This document shows, in pieces, positions 37,830 to 51,540 of a stretch of DNA of 64,000 nucleotides. The stretch's first letter is position 1. Every line of letters begins with the position of its first letter. The notes beneath the pieces are model-generated. The model searched no databases, was not told the origin of the DNA, and saw only the letters and a program-made list of their open reading frames with translations. Position numbers and translations under genes: made by a program. Location of the stretch: assembly GCF_016920785.2 (NCBI RefSeq), contig NW_024609955.1, forward strand, positions 1,488,001-1,552,000, written 5' to 3'. The DNA comes from Ixodes scapularis. Lineage: Eukaryota > Arthropoda > Arachnida > Ixodida > Ixodidae.

Positions 37830-40800
37830 TAAATATTGGCCCCGTTTTCCTTTTTATATTTTCAGAAAATCACCCATAACTTTTGAATAAGGTATCGGAT
37901 CGGGCTGAAACTATGGCATCTGGTTCGGACCTCTAGTGGTACCTTTGGGCGGTGAAGAAGCGTTCGTTAATGATTAAGCTATATTTACCGAAAACCGTTA
38001 AATATTGGCCCCGTTTTCCTTTTTATATTTTCAGAAAATCAGTTATAACTTTTGAATAAGGTATCGGATCGGGCTGAAACTATGGCATCTGGTTCGGACC
38101 TCTAGTGGTACCTTTGGGCGGAGAAGAAGCGTTCGTTAATGATTAAGCTATATTTACCGAAAACCGTTAAATATTGGCCCCGTTTTCCTTTTTAAATTTT
38201 CAGAAAATCAGTTATAACTTTTGAATAAGGTATCGGATCGGGCTGAAACTATGGCATCTGGTTCGGACCTCTAGAGGTACCTTTGGGCGGAGAAGAAGCG
38301 TTCGTTAATGATTAAGCTATATTTACCGAAAACCGTTAAATATTGGCCCCGTTTTCCTTTTTAAATTTTCAGAAAATCAGTTATAACTTTTGAATAATGT
38401 ATCGGATCGGGCTGAAACTATGGCATCTGGTTCGGACCTCTAGAGGTACCTTTGGGCGGAGAAGAAGCGTTCGTTAATGATTAAGCTATATTTACCGAAA
38501 ACCGTTAAATATTGGCCCCGTTTTCCTTTTTAAATTTTCAGAAAATCAGTTATAACTTTTGAATAAGGTATCGGATCGGGCTGAAACTATGGCATCTGGT
38601 TCGGACCTCTAGAGGTACCTTTGGGCGGAGAAGCGTTCGTTAATGATTAAGCTATATTTACCGAAAACCGTTAAATATTGGCCCCGTTTTCCTTTTTAAA
38701 TTTTCAGAAAATCAGTTATAACTTTTGAATAAGGTATCGGATCGGGCTGAAACTATGGCATCTGGTTCGGACCTCTAGAGGTACCTTTGGGCGGAGAAGC
38801 GTTCGTTAATGATTAAGCTATATTTACCGAAAACCGTTAAATATTGGCCCCGTTTTCCTTTTTAAATTTTCACAAAATCAGTTATAACTTTTGAATAATG
38901 TATCGGATCGGGCTGAAACTATGGCATCTGGTTCGGACCTCTACAGGTACCTTTGGGCGGAGAAGCGTTCGTTAATGATTAAGCTATATTTACCAAAAAC
39001 CGTTAAATATTGGCCCCGTTTTGCTTTTTATATTTTCAGAAAATCACCCATAACTTTTGAATAAGGTATCGGATCGGGCTGAAACTATGGCATCTGGTTC
39101 GGACCTCTAGTGGTACCTTTGGGCGGTGAAGAAGCGTTCGTTAATGATTAAGCTATATTTACCGAAAACCGTTAAATATTGGCCCCGTTTTCCTTTTTAT
39201 ATTTTCAGAAAATCAGTTATAACTTTTGAATAAGGTATCGGATCGGGCTGAAACTATGGCATCTGGTTCGGACCTCTAGTGGTACCTTTGGGCGGAGAAG
39301 AAGCGTTCGTTAATGATTAAGCTATATTTACCGAAAACCGTTAAATATTGGCCCCGTTTTCCTTTTTAAATTTTCAGAAAATCAGTTATAACTTTTGAAT
39401 AAGGTATCGGATCGGGCTGAAACTATGGCATCTGGTTCGGACCTCTAGAGGTACCTTTGGGCGGAGAAGAAGCGTTCGTTAATGATTAAGCTATATTTAC
39501 CGAAAACCGTTAAATATTGGCCCCGTTTTCCTTTTTATATTTTCAGAAAATCACCCATAACTTTTAAATAAGGTATCGGATCGGGCTGAAACTATGGCAT
39601 CTGGTTCGGACCTCTAGAGGTACCTTTAGGCGGAGAAGCTTTCTTTCATGATTAAGCTATATTTACCGAAAACCGTTAAATATTGGCCCCGTTTTCCTTT
39701 TTAAATTTTCAGAAAATCAGTTATAACTTTTGAATAAGGTATCGGATCGGGCTGAAACTATGGCATCTGGTTCGGACCTCCAGAGGTACCTTTGGGCGGA
39801 GAAGAAGCGTTCGTTAATGATTAAGCTATATTTACCGAAAACCGTTAAATATTGGCCCCGTTTTCCTTTTTAAATTTTCAGAAAATCAGTTATAACTTTT
39901 GAATAAGGTATCGGATCGGGCTGAAACTATGGCATCTGGTTCGGACCTCTAGAGGTACCTTTGGGCGGAGAAGAAGCGTTCGTTAATGATTAAGCTATAT
40001 TTACCGAAAACCGTTAAATATTGGCCCCGTTTTCCTTTTTATATTTTCAGAAAATCACCCATAACTTTTGAATAAGGTATCGGATCGGGCTGAAACTATG
40101 GCATCTGGTTCGGACCTCTAGTGGTACCTTTGGGCGGAGAAGAAGCGTTCGTTAATGATTAAGCTATATTTACCGAAAACCGTTAAATATTGGCCCCGTT
40201 TTCCTTTTTAAATTTTCAGAAAATCAGTTATAACTTTTGAATAAGGTATCGGATCGGGCTGAAACTATGGCATCTGGTTCGGACCTCTAGAGGTACCTTT
40301 GGGCGGAGAAGAAGCGTTCGTTAATGATTAAGCTATATTTACCGAAAACCGTTAAATATTGGCCCCGTTTTCCTTTTTAAATTTTCAGAAAATCAGTTAT
40401 AACTTTTGAATAATGTATCGGATCGGGCTGAAACTATGGCATCTGGTTCGGACCTCTAGAGGTACCTTTGGGCGGAGAAGAAGCGTTCGTTAATGATTAA
40501 GCTATATTTACCGAAAACCGTTAAATATTGGCCCCGTTTTCCTTTTTAAATTTTCAGAAAATCAGTTATAACTTTTGAATAAGGTATCGGATCGGGCTGA
40601 AACTATGGCATCTGGTTCGGACCTCTAGAGGTACCTTTGGGCGGAGAAGAAGCGTTCGTTAATGATTAAGCTATATTTACCGAAAACCGTTAAATATTGG
40701 CCCCGTTTTCCTTTTTAAATTTTCAGAAAATCAGTTATAACTTTTGAATAAGGTATCGGATCGGGCTGAAACTATGGCATCTGGTTCGGACCTCTAGAGG

Positions 40801-43800
40801 TACCTTTGGGCGGAGAAGCGTTCGTTAATGATTAAGCTATATTTACCGAAAACCGTTAAATATTGGCCCCGTTTTCCTTTTTAAATTTTCAGAAAATCAG
40901 TTATAACTTTTGAATAATGTATCGGATCGGGCTGAAACTATGGCATCTGGTTCGGACCTCTACAGGTACCTTTGGGCGGAGAAGCGTTCGTTAATGATTA
41001 AGCTATATTTACCAAAAACCGTTCAATATTGGCCCCGTTTTGCTTTTTATATTTTCAGAAAATCACCCATAACTTTTGAATAAGGTATCGGATCGGGCTG
41101 AAACTATGGCATCTGGTTCGGACCTCTAGTGGTACCTTTGGGCGGTGAAGAAGCGTTCGTTAATGATTAAGCTATATTTACCGAAAACCGTTAAATATTG
41201 GCCCCGTTTTCCTTTTTATATTTTCAGAAAATCAGTTATAACTTTTGAATAAGGTATCGGATCGGGCTGAAACTATGGCATCTGGTTCGGACCTCTAGTG
41301 GTACCTTTGGGCGGAGAAGAAGCGTTCGTTAATGATTAAGCTATATTTACCGAAAACCGTTAAATATTGGCCCCGTTTTCCTTTTTAAATTTTCAGAAAA
41401 TCAGTTATAACTTTTGAATAAGGTATCGGATCGGGCTGAAACTATGGCATCTGGTTCGGACCTCTAGAGGTACCTTTGGGCGGAGAAGAAGCGTTCGTTA
41501 ATGATTAAGCTATATTTACCGAAAACCGTTAAATATTGGCCCCGTTTTCCTTTTTATATTTTCAGAAAATCACCCATAACTTTTGAATAAGGTATCGGAT
41601 CGGGCTGAAACTATGGCATCTGGTTCGGACCTCTAGAGGTACCTTTAGGCGGAGAAGCTTTCTTTCATGATTAAGCTATATTTACCGAAAACCGTTAAAT
41701 ATTGGCCCCGTTTTCCTTTTTAAATTTTCAGAAAATCAGTTATAACTTTTGAATAAGGTATCGGATCGGGCAGAAACTATGGCATCTGGTTCGGACCTCT
41801 AGAGGTACCTTTGGGCGGAGAAGAAGCGTTCGTTAAGGATTAAGCTATATTTACCGAAAACCGTTAAATATTGGCCCCGTTTTCCTTTTTAAATTTTCAG
41901 AAAATCAGTTATAACTTTTGAATAATGTATAGGATCGGGCTGAAACTATGGCATCTGGTTCGGACCTCTAGTGGTACCTTTGGGCGGTGAAGAAGCGTTC
42001 GTTAATGATCAAGCTATATTTACCGAAAACCGTTAAATATTGGCCCCGTTTTCCTTTTTATATTTTCAGAAAATCAGTTATAGCTTTTGAATAAGGTATC
42101 GGATCGGGCTGAAACTATGGCATCTGGTTCGGACCTCTAGTGGTACCTTTGGGCGGAGAAGAAGCGTTCGTTAATGATTAAGCTATATTTACCGAAAACC
42201 GTTAAATATTGGCCCCGTTTTCCTTTTTAAATTTTCAGAAAATCAGTTATAACTTTTGAATAAGGTATCGGATCGGGCTGAAACTGGCATCTGGTTCGGA
42301 CCTCTAGAGGTACCTTTGGGCGGAGAAGAAGCGTTCGTTAATGATTAATCTATATTTACCGAAAACCGTTAAATATTGGCCCCGTTTTCCTTTTTAAATT
42401 TTCAGAAAATCAGTTATAACTTTTGAATAATGTATCGGATCGGGCTGAAACTATGGCATCTGGTTCGGACCTCTAGAGGTACCTTTGGGCGGAGAGAAGC
42501 GTTCGTTAATGTTTAAGCTATATTTACCGAAAACCGTTAAATATTGGCCCCGTTTTCCTTTTTAAATTTTCAGAAAATCAGTTATAACTTTTGAATAAGG
42601 TATCGGATCGGGCTGAAACTATGGCATCTGGTTCGGACCTCTAGAGGTACCTTTGGGCGGAGAAGAAGCGTTCGTTAATGATTAAGCTATATTTACCGAA
42701 AACCGTTAAATATTGGCCCCGTTTTCCTTTTTATATTTTCAGAAAATCACCCATAACTTTTGAATAAGGTATCGGATCGGGCTGAAACTATGGCATCTGG
42801 TTCGGACCTCTAGTGGTACCTTTGGGCGGTGAAGAAGCGTTCGTTAATGATTAAGCTATATTTACCGAAAACCGTTAAATATTGGCCCCGTTTTCCTTTT
42901 TATATTTTCAGAAAATTAGTTATAACTTTTGAATAAGGTATCGGATCGGGCTGAAACTATGGCATCTGGTTCGGACCTCTAGTGGTACCTTTGGGCGGAG
43001 AAGAAGCGTTCGTTAATGATTAAGCTATATTTACCGAAAACCGTTAAATATTGGCCCCGTTTTCCTTTTTAAATTTTCAGAAAATCAGTTATAACTTTTG
43101 AATAAGGTATCGGATCGGGCTGAAACTATGGCATCTGGTTCGGACCTCTAGAGGTACCTTTGGGCGGAGAAGAAGCGTTCGTTAATGATTAAGCTATATT
43201 TACCGAAAACCGTTAAATATTGGCCCCGTTTTCCTTTTTAAATTTTCAGAAAATCAGTTATAACTTTTGAATAAGGTATCGGATCGGGCTGAAACTATGG
43301 CATCTGGTTCGGACCTCCAGAGGTACCTTTGGGCGGAGAAGAAGCGTTCGTTAATGATTAAGCTATATTTACCGAAAACCGTTAAATATTGGCCCCGTTT
43401 TCCTTTTTAAATTTTCAGAAAATCAGTTATAACTTTTGAATAAGGTATCGGATCGGGCTGAAACTATGGCATCTGGTTCGGACCTCTAGAGGTACCTTTG
43501 GGCGGAGAAGAAGCGTTCGTTAATGATTAAGCTATATTCACCGAAAACCGTTAAATATTGGCCCCGTTTTCCTTTTTATATTTTCAGAAAATCACCCATA
43601 ACTTTTGAATAAGGTATCGGATCGGGCTGAAACTATGGCATCTGGTTCGGACCTCTAGTGGTACCTTTGGGCGGAGAAGAAGCGTTCGTTAATGATTAAG
43701 CTATATTTACCGAAAACCGTTAAATATTGGCCCCGTTTTCCTTTTTAAATTTTCAGAAAATCAGTTTTAACTTTTGAATAAGGTATCGGATCGGGCTGAA

Positions 43801-44330
43801 ACTATGGCATCTGGTTCGGACCTCTAGAGGTACCTTTGGGCGGAGAAGAAGCGTTCGTTAATGATTAAGCTATATTTACCGAAAACCGTTAAATATTGGC
43901 CCCGTTTTCCTTTTTAAATTTTCAGAAAATCAGTTATAACTTTTGAATAATGTATCGGATCGGGCTGAAACTATGGCATCTGGTTCGGACCTCTAGAGGT
44001 ACCTTTGGGCGGAGAAGAAGCGTTCGTTAATGATTAAGCTATATTTACCGAAAACCGTTAAATATTGGCCCCGTTTTCCTTTTTAAATTTTCAGAAAATC
44101 CGTTATAACTTTTGAATAAGGTATCGGATCGGGCTGAAACTATGGCATCTGGTTCGGACCTCTAGAGGTACCTTTGGGCGGAGAAGAAGCGTTCGTTAAT
44201 GATTAAGCTATATTTACCGAAAACCGTTAAATATTGGCCCCGTTTTCCTTTTTATATTTTCAGAAAATCACCCATAACTTTTGAATAAGGTATCGGATCG
44301 GGCTGAAACTATGGCATCTGGTTCGGACCT
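37830..44330 (-). repeat. ~6.5-kb segment, the inferred source of 53.3-63.9 kb
   Basis: Ordered markers: CTAGTGG with GGCGGTGAAG (37936), TTTTCACAAAATC (38871), CTACAGG (38941, 40960), CCGTTTTGC, GACCTCCAGAGG (39776), CCGTTCAATATT (41021), cassette Y (41.65-42.5), CTGAAACTGGC with 2 bp lost (42279), GAAAATTAG (42911), TATATTCACCG (43531), CAGTTTTAAC (43761), AATCCGTTAT (44098). All recur downstream at an offset of 15,495, then 15,492, then 19,533 bp. Direction of copying is inferred from the extra internal duplication in the downstream copy. Confidence 0.88.
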
Positions 44331-46420
44331 CTAGTGGTACCTTTGGGCGGAGAAGAAGCGTTCGTTAATGATTAAGCTATATTTACCGAAAACCGTTAAA
44401 TATTGGCCCCGTTTTCCTTTTTATATTTTCAGAAAATCACCCATAACTTTTGAATAATGTATCGGATCGGGCTGAAACTATGGCATCTGGTTCGGACCTC
44501 TAGTGGTACCTTTGGGCGGAGAAGAAGCGTTCGTTAATGATTAAGCTATATTTACCGAAAACCGTTAAATATTGGCCCCGTTTTCCTTTTTATATTTTCA
44601 GAAAATCACCCATAACTTTTGAATAAGGTATCGGATCGGGCTGAAACTATGGCATCTGGTTCGGACCTCTAGTGGTACCTTTGGGCGGTGAAGAAGCGTT
44701 CGTTAATGATTAAGCTATATTTACCGAAAACCGTTAAATATTGGCCCCGTTTTCCTTTTTATATTTTCAGAAAATCACCCATAACTTTTGAATAAGGTAT
44801 CGGATCGGGCTGAAACTATGGCATCTGGTTCGGACCTCTAGAGGTACCTTTAGGCGGAGAAGCTTTCTTTCATGATTAAGCTATATTTACAGAAAACCGT
44901 TAAATATTGGCCCCGTTTTCCTTTTTAAATTTTCAGAAAATCAGTTATACCTTTTGAATAAGGTATCGGATCGGGCTGAAACTATGGCATCTGGTTCGGA
45001 CCTCTAGAGGTACCTTTGGGCGGAGAAGAAGCGTTCGTTAAGGATTAAGCTATATTTACCGAAAACCGTTAAATATTGGCCCCGTTTTCCTTTTTAAATT
45101 TTCAGAAAATCAGTTATAACTTTTGAATAATGTATAGGATCGGGCTGAAACTATGGCATCTGGTTCGGACCTCTAGTGGTACCTTTGGGCGGTGAAGAAG
45201 CGTTCGTTAATGATCAAGCTATATTTACCGAAAACCGTTAAATATTGGCCCCGTTTTCCTTTTTATATTTTCAGAAAATCAGTTATAGCTTTTGAATAAG
45301 GTATCGGATCGGGCTGAAACTATGGCATCTGGTTCGGACCTCTAGTGGTACCTTTGGGCGGAGAAGAAGCGTTCGTTAATGATTAAGCTATATTTACCGA
45401 AAACCGTTAAATATTGGCCCCGTTTTCCTTTTTAAATTTTCAGAAAATCAGTTATAACTTTTGAATAAGGTATCGGATCGGGCTGAAACTATGGCATCTG
45501 GTTCGGACCTCTAGAGGTACCTTTGGGCGGAGAAGAAGCGTTCGTTAATGATTAATCTATATTTACCGAAAACCGTTAAATATTGGCCCCGTTTTCCTTT
45601 TTAAATTTTCAGAAAATCAGTTATAACTTTTGAATAATGTATCGGATCGGGCTGAAACTATGGCATCTGGTTCGGACCTCTAGAGGTACCTTTGGGCGGA
45701 GAGAAGCGTTCGTTAATGATTAAGCTATATTTACCGAAAACCGTTAAATATTGGCCCCGTTTTCCTTTTTAAAGTTTCAGAAAATCAGTTATAACTTTTG
45801 AATAAGGTATCGGATCGGGCTGAAACTATGGCATCTGGTTCGGACCTCTAGAGGTACCTTTGGGCGGAGAAGAAGCGTTCGTTAATGATTAAGCTATATT
45901 TACCGAAAACCGTTAAATATTGGCCCCGTTTTCCTTTTTATATTTTCAGAAAATCACCCATAACTTTTGAATAAGGTATCGGATCGGGCTGAAACTATGG
46001 CATCTGGTTCGGACCTCTAGAGGTACCTTTGGGCGGAGAAGAAGCGTTCGTTAATGATTAAGCTATATTTACCGAAAACCGTTAAATATTGGCCCCGTTT
46101 TCCTTTTTATATTTTCAGAAAATCACCCATAACTTTTGAATAAGGTATCGGATCGGGCTGAAACTATGGCATCTGGTTCGGACCTCTAGTGGTACCTTTG
46201 GGCGGAGAAGAAGCGTTCGTTAATGATTAAGCTATATTTACCGAAAACCGTTAAATATTGGCCCCGTTTTCCTTTTTAAATTTTCAGAAAATCAGTTATA
46301 ACTTTTGAATAAGGTATCGGATCGGGCTGAAACTATGGCATCTGGTTCGGACCTCTAGAGGTACCTTTGGGCGGAGAAGAAGCGTTCGTTAATGATTAAG
46401 CTATATTTACCGAAAACCGT

Positions 46421-48290
46421 TAAATATTTGCCCCGTTTTCCTTTTTAAATTTTCAGAAAATCAGTTATAACTTTTGAATAAGGTATCGGATCGGGCTGAA
46501 ACTATGGCATCTGGTTCGGACCTCTAGAGGTACCTTTGGGCGGAGAAGAAGCGTTCGTTAATGATTAAACTATATTTACCGAAAACCGTTAAATATTGGC
46601 CCCGTTTTCCTTTTTAAATTTTCAGAAAATCAGTTATAACTTTTGAATAAGGTATCGGATCGGGCTGAAACTATGGCATCTGGTTCGGACCTCTAGAGGT
46701 ACCTTTGGGCGGAGAAGAAGCGTTCGTTAATGATTAAGCTATATTTACCGAAAACCGTTAAATATTGGCCCCGTTTTCCTTTTTAAATTTTCAGAAAATC
46801 AGTTATAACTTTTGAATAATGTATCGGATCGGGCTGAAACTATGGCATCTGGTTCGGACCTCTAGAGGTACCTTTGGGCGGAGAAGAAGCGTTCGTTAAT
46901 GATTAAACTATATTTACCGAAAACCGTTAAATATTGGCCCCGTTTTCCTTTTTAAATTTTCAGAAAATCAGTTATAACTTTTGAATAAGGTATCGGATCG
47001 GGCTGAAACTATGGCATCTGGTTCGGACCTCTAGAGGTACCTTTGGGCGGAGAAGAAGCGTTCGTTAATGATTAAACTATATTTACCGAAAACCGTTAAA
47101 TATTTGCCCCGTTTTCCTTTTTAAATTTTCAGAAAATCAGTTATAACTTTTGAATAAGGTATCGGATCGGGCTGAAACTATGGCATCTGGTTCGGACCTC
47201 TAGAGGTACCTTTGGGCGGAGAAGAAGCGTTCGTTAATGATTAAGCTATATTTACCGAAAACCGTTAAATATTGGCCCCGTTTTCCTTTTTAAATTTTCA
47301 GAAAATCAGTTATAACTTTTGAATAATGTATCGGATCGGGCTGAAACTATGGCATCTGGTTCGGACCTCTAGAGGTACCTTTGGGCGGAGAAGCGTTCGT
47401 TAATGATTAAGCTATATTTACCGAAAACCGTTAAATATTGGCCCCGTTTTCCTTTTTAAATTTTCAGAAAATCAGTTATAACTTTTGAATAAGGTATCGG
47501 ATCGGGCTGAAACTATGGCATCTGGTTCGGACCTCTAGAGGTACCTTTGGGCGGAGAAGAAGCGTTCGTTAATGATTAAGCTATATTTACCAAAAACCGT
47601 TAAATATTGGCCCCGTTTTCCTTTTTAAATTTTCAGAAAATCAGTTATAACTTTTGAATAAGGTATCGGATCGGGCTGAAACTATGGCATCTGGTTCGGA
47701 CCTCTAGAGGTACCTTTCGGCGGAGAAGAAGCGTTCGTTAATGATTAAGCTATATTTACCGAAAACCGTTAAATATTTGCCCCGTTTTCCTTTTTAAATT
47801 TTCAGAAAATCAGTTATAACTTTTGAATAAGGTATCGGATCGGGCTGAAACTATGGCATCTGGTTCGGACCTCTAGAGGTACCTTTGGGCGGAGAAGAAG
47901 CGTTCGTTAATGATTAAACTATATTTACCGAAAACCGTTAAATATTTGCCCCGTTTTCCTTTTTAAATTTTCAGAAAATCAGTTATAACTTTTGAATAAG
48001 GTATCGGATCGGGCTGAAACTATGGCATCTGGTTCGGACCTCTAGAGGTACCTTTGGGCGGAGAAGAAGCGTTCGTTAATGATTAAGCTATATTTACCGA
48101 AAACCGTTAAATATTGGCCCCGTTTTCCTTTTTAAATTTTCAGAAAATCAGTTATAACTTTTGAATAATGTATCGGATCGGGCTGAAACTATGGCATCTG
48201 GTTCGGACCTCTAGAGGTACCTTTGGGCGGAGAAGAAGCGTTCGTTAATGATTAAACTATATTTACCGAAAACCGTTAAATATTGGCCCC
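46421..48290 (-). repeat. 1349-bp (8-monomer) repeat zone
   Basis: Units with GATTAAACTAT (46563, 46901, 47070, 47912, 48250) and TATTTGCCCC (46421, 47097, 47770, 47939) show spacings of 1349 bp for 46421/47770, 46563/47912 and 46901/48250, i.e. 8 monomers. The second copy is incomplete. Otherwise the units are consensus-like. Confidence 0.8.
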
Positions 48291-49689
48291 GTTTTCCTTT
48301 TTAAATTTTCAGAAAATCAGTTATAACTTTTGAATAAGGTATCGGATCGGGCTGAAACTATGGCATCTGGTTCGGACCTCTAGAGGTACCTTTGGGCGGA
48401 GAAGAAGCGTTCGTTAATGATTAAGCTATATTTACCGAAAACCGTTAAATATTGGCCCCGTTTTCCTTTTTATATTTTCAGAAAATCACCCATAACTTTT
48501 GAATAAGGTATCGGATCGGGCTGAAACTATGGCATCTGGTTCGGACCTCTAGTGGTACCTTTGGGCGGTGAAGAAGCGTTCGTTAATGATTAAGCTATAT
48601 TTACCGAAAACCGTTAAATATTGGCCCCGTTTTCCTTTTTATATTTTCAGAAAATCAGTTATAACTTTTGAATAAGGTATCGGATCGGGCTGAAACTATG
48701 GCATCTGGTTCGGACCTCTAGTGGTACCTTTGGGCGGAGAAGAAGCGTTCGTTAATGATTAAGCTATATTTACCGAAAACCGTTAAATATTGGCCCCGTT
48801 TTCCTTTTTAAATTTTCAGAAAATCAGTTATAACTTTTGAATAAGGTATCGGATCGGGCTGAAACTATGGCATCTGGTTCGGACCTCTAGAGGTACCTTT
48901 GGGCGGAGAAGCGTTCGTTAATGATTAAGCTATATTTACCGAAAACCGTTAAATATTGGCCCCGTTTTCCTTTTTAAATTTTCAGAAAATCAGTTATAAC
49001 TTTTGAATAATGTATCGGATCGGGCTGAAACTATGGCATCTGGTTCGGACCTCTACAGGTACCTTTGGGCGGAGAAGCGTTCGTTAATGATTAAGCTATA
49101 TTTACCAAAAACCGTTAAATATTGGCCCCGTTTTGCTTTTTATATTTTCAGAAAATCACCCATAACTTTTGAATAAGGTATCGGATCGGGCTGAAACTAT
49201 GGCATCTGGTTCGGACCTCTAGTGGTACCTTTGGGCGGTGAAGAAGCGTTCGTTAATGATTAAGCTATATTTACCGAAAACCGTTAAATATTGGCCCCGT
49301 TTTCCTTTTTATATTTTCAGAAAATCAGTTATAACTTTTGAATAAGGTATCGGATCGGGCTGAAACTATGGCATCTGGTTCGGACCTCTAGTGGTACCTT
49401 TGGGCGGAGAAGAAGCGTTCGTTAATGATTAAGCTATATTTACCGAAAACCGTTAAATATTTGCCCCGTTTTCCTTTTTAAATTTTCAGAAAATCAGTTA
49501 TAACTTTTGAATAAGGTATCGGATCGGGCTGAAACTATGGCATCTGGTTCGGACCTCTAGAGGTACCTTTGGGCGGAGAAGAAGCGTTCGTTAATGATTA
49601 AGCTATATTTACCAAAAACCGTTAAATATTGGCCCCGTTTTCCTTTTTAAATTTTCAGAAAATCAGTTATAACTTTTGAATAAGGTATC

Positions 49690-51540
49690 GGATCGGGCTG
49701 AAACTATGGCATCTGGTTCGGACCTCTAGAGGTACCTTTGGGCGGAGAAGAAGCGTTCGTTAATGATTAAGCTATATTTACCAAAAACCGTTAAATATTG
49801 GCCCCGTTTTCCTTTTTAAATTTTCAGAAAATCAGTTATAACTTTTGAATAAGGTATCGGATCGGGCTGAAACTATGGCATCTGGTTCGGACCTCTAGTG
49901 GTACCTTTGGGCGGAGAAGCGTTCGTTAATGATTAAGCTATATTTACCGAAAACCGTTAAATATTGGCCCCGTTTTCCTTTTTAAATTTTCAGAAAATCA
50001 GTTATAACTTTTGAATAAGGTATCGGATCGGGCTGAAACTATGGCATCTGGTTCGGACCTCTAGAGGTACCTTTGGGCGGAGAAGAAGCGTTCGTTAATG
50101 ATTAAGCTATATTTACCGAAAACCGTTAAATATTGGCCCCGTTTTCCTTTTTAAATTTTCAGAAAATCAGTTATAACTTTTGAATAAGGTATCGGATCGG
50201 GCTGAAACTATGGCATCTGGTTCGGACCTCTAGAGGTACCTTTGGGCGGAGAAGAAGCGTTCGTTAATGATTAAGCTATATTTACCGAAAACCGTTAAAT
50301 ATTGGCCCCGTTTTCCTTTTTAAATTTTCAGAAAATCAGTTATAACTTTTGAATAAGGTATCGGATCGGGCTGAAACTATGGCATCTGGTTCGGACCTCT
50401 AGAGGTACCTTTGGGCGGAGAAGAAGCGTTCGTTAATGATTAAGCTATATTTACCGAAAACCGTTAAATATTGGCCCCGTTTTCCTTTTTATATTTTCAG
50501 AAAATCACCCATAACTTTTGAATAAGGTATCGGATCGGGCTGAAACTATGGCATCTGGTTCGGACCTCTAGTGGTACCTTTGGGCGGAGAAGAAGCGTTC
50601 GTTAATGATTAAGCTATATTTACCGAAAACCGTTAAATATTGGCCCCGTTTTCCTTTTTATATTTTCAGAAAATCAGTTATAACTTTTGAATAAGGTATC
50701 GGATCGGGCTGAAACTATGGCATCTGGTTCGGACCTCTAGAGGTACCTTTAGGCGGAGAAGCTTTCTTTCATGATTAAGCTATATTTACCGAAAACCGTT
50801 AAATATTGGCCCCGTTTTCCTTTTTAAATTTTCAGAAAATCAGATAACTTTTGAATAAGGTATCGGATCGGGCTGAAACTATGGCATCTGGTTCGGACCT
50901 CTAGAGGTACCTTTGGGCGGAGAAGAAGCGTTCGTTAATGATTAAGCTATATTTACCGAAAACCGTTAAATATTGGCCCCGTTTTCCTTTTTAAATTTTC
51001 AGAAAATCAGTTATAACTTTTGAATAATGTATAGGATCGGGCTGAAACTATGGCATCTGGTTCGGACCTCTAGTGGTACCTTTGGGCGGTGAAGAAGCGT
51101 TCGTTAATGATCAAGCTATATTTACCGAAAACCGTTAAATATTGGCCCCGTTTTCCTTTTTATATTTTCAGAAAATCAGTTATAGCTTTTGAATAAGGTA
51201 TCGGATCGGGCTGAAACTATGGCATCTGGTTCGGACCTCTAGTGGTACCTTTGGGCGGAGAAGAAGCGTTCGTTAATGATTAAGCTATATTTACCGAAAA
51301 CCGTTAAATATTGGCCCCGTTTTCCTTTTTAAATTTTCAAAAAATCAGTTATAACTTTTGAATAAGGTATCGGATCGGGCTGAAACTATGGCATCTGGTT
51401 CGGACCTCTAGAGGTACCTTTGGGCGGAGAAGAAGCGTTCGTTAATGATTAAGCTATATTTACCGAAAACCGTTAAATATTGGCCCCGTTTTCCTTTTTA
51501 TATTTTCAGAAAATCACCCATAACTTTTGAATAAGGTATC
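49690..51540 (-). repeat. 1851-bp higher-order repeat, copy 1 (11 monomers)
   Basis: Markers ACCTCTAGTG with GGAGAAGCG (49891), a short TTTCTTTCAT unit, CAGATAAC (50841), TGTATAGGATCGG, TGATCAAGC and TATAGC (51181), and TTTTCAAAAAATCAG all recur 1851 bp downstream. This is the same 11-monomer period as at 15.5-19.2 and 22.0-27.2 kb, but with different units. Confidence 0.88.
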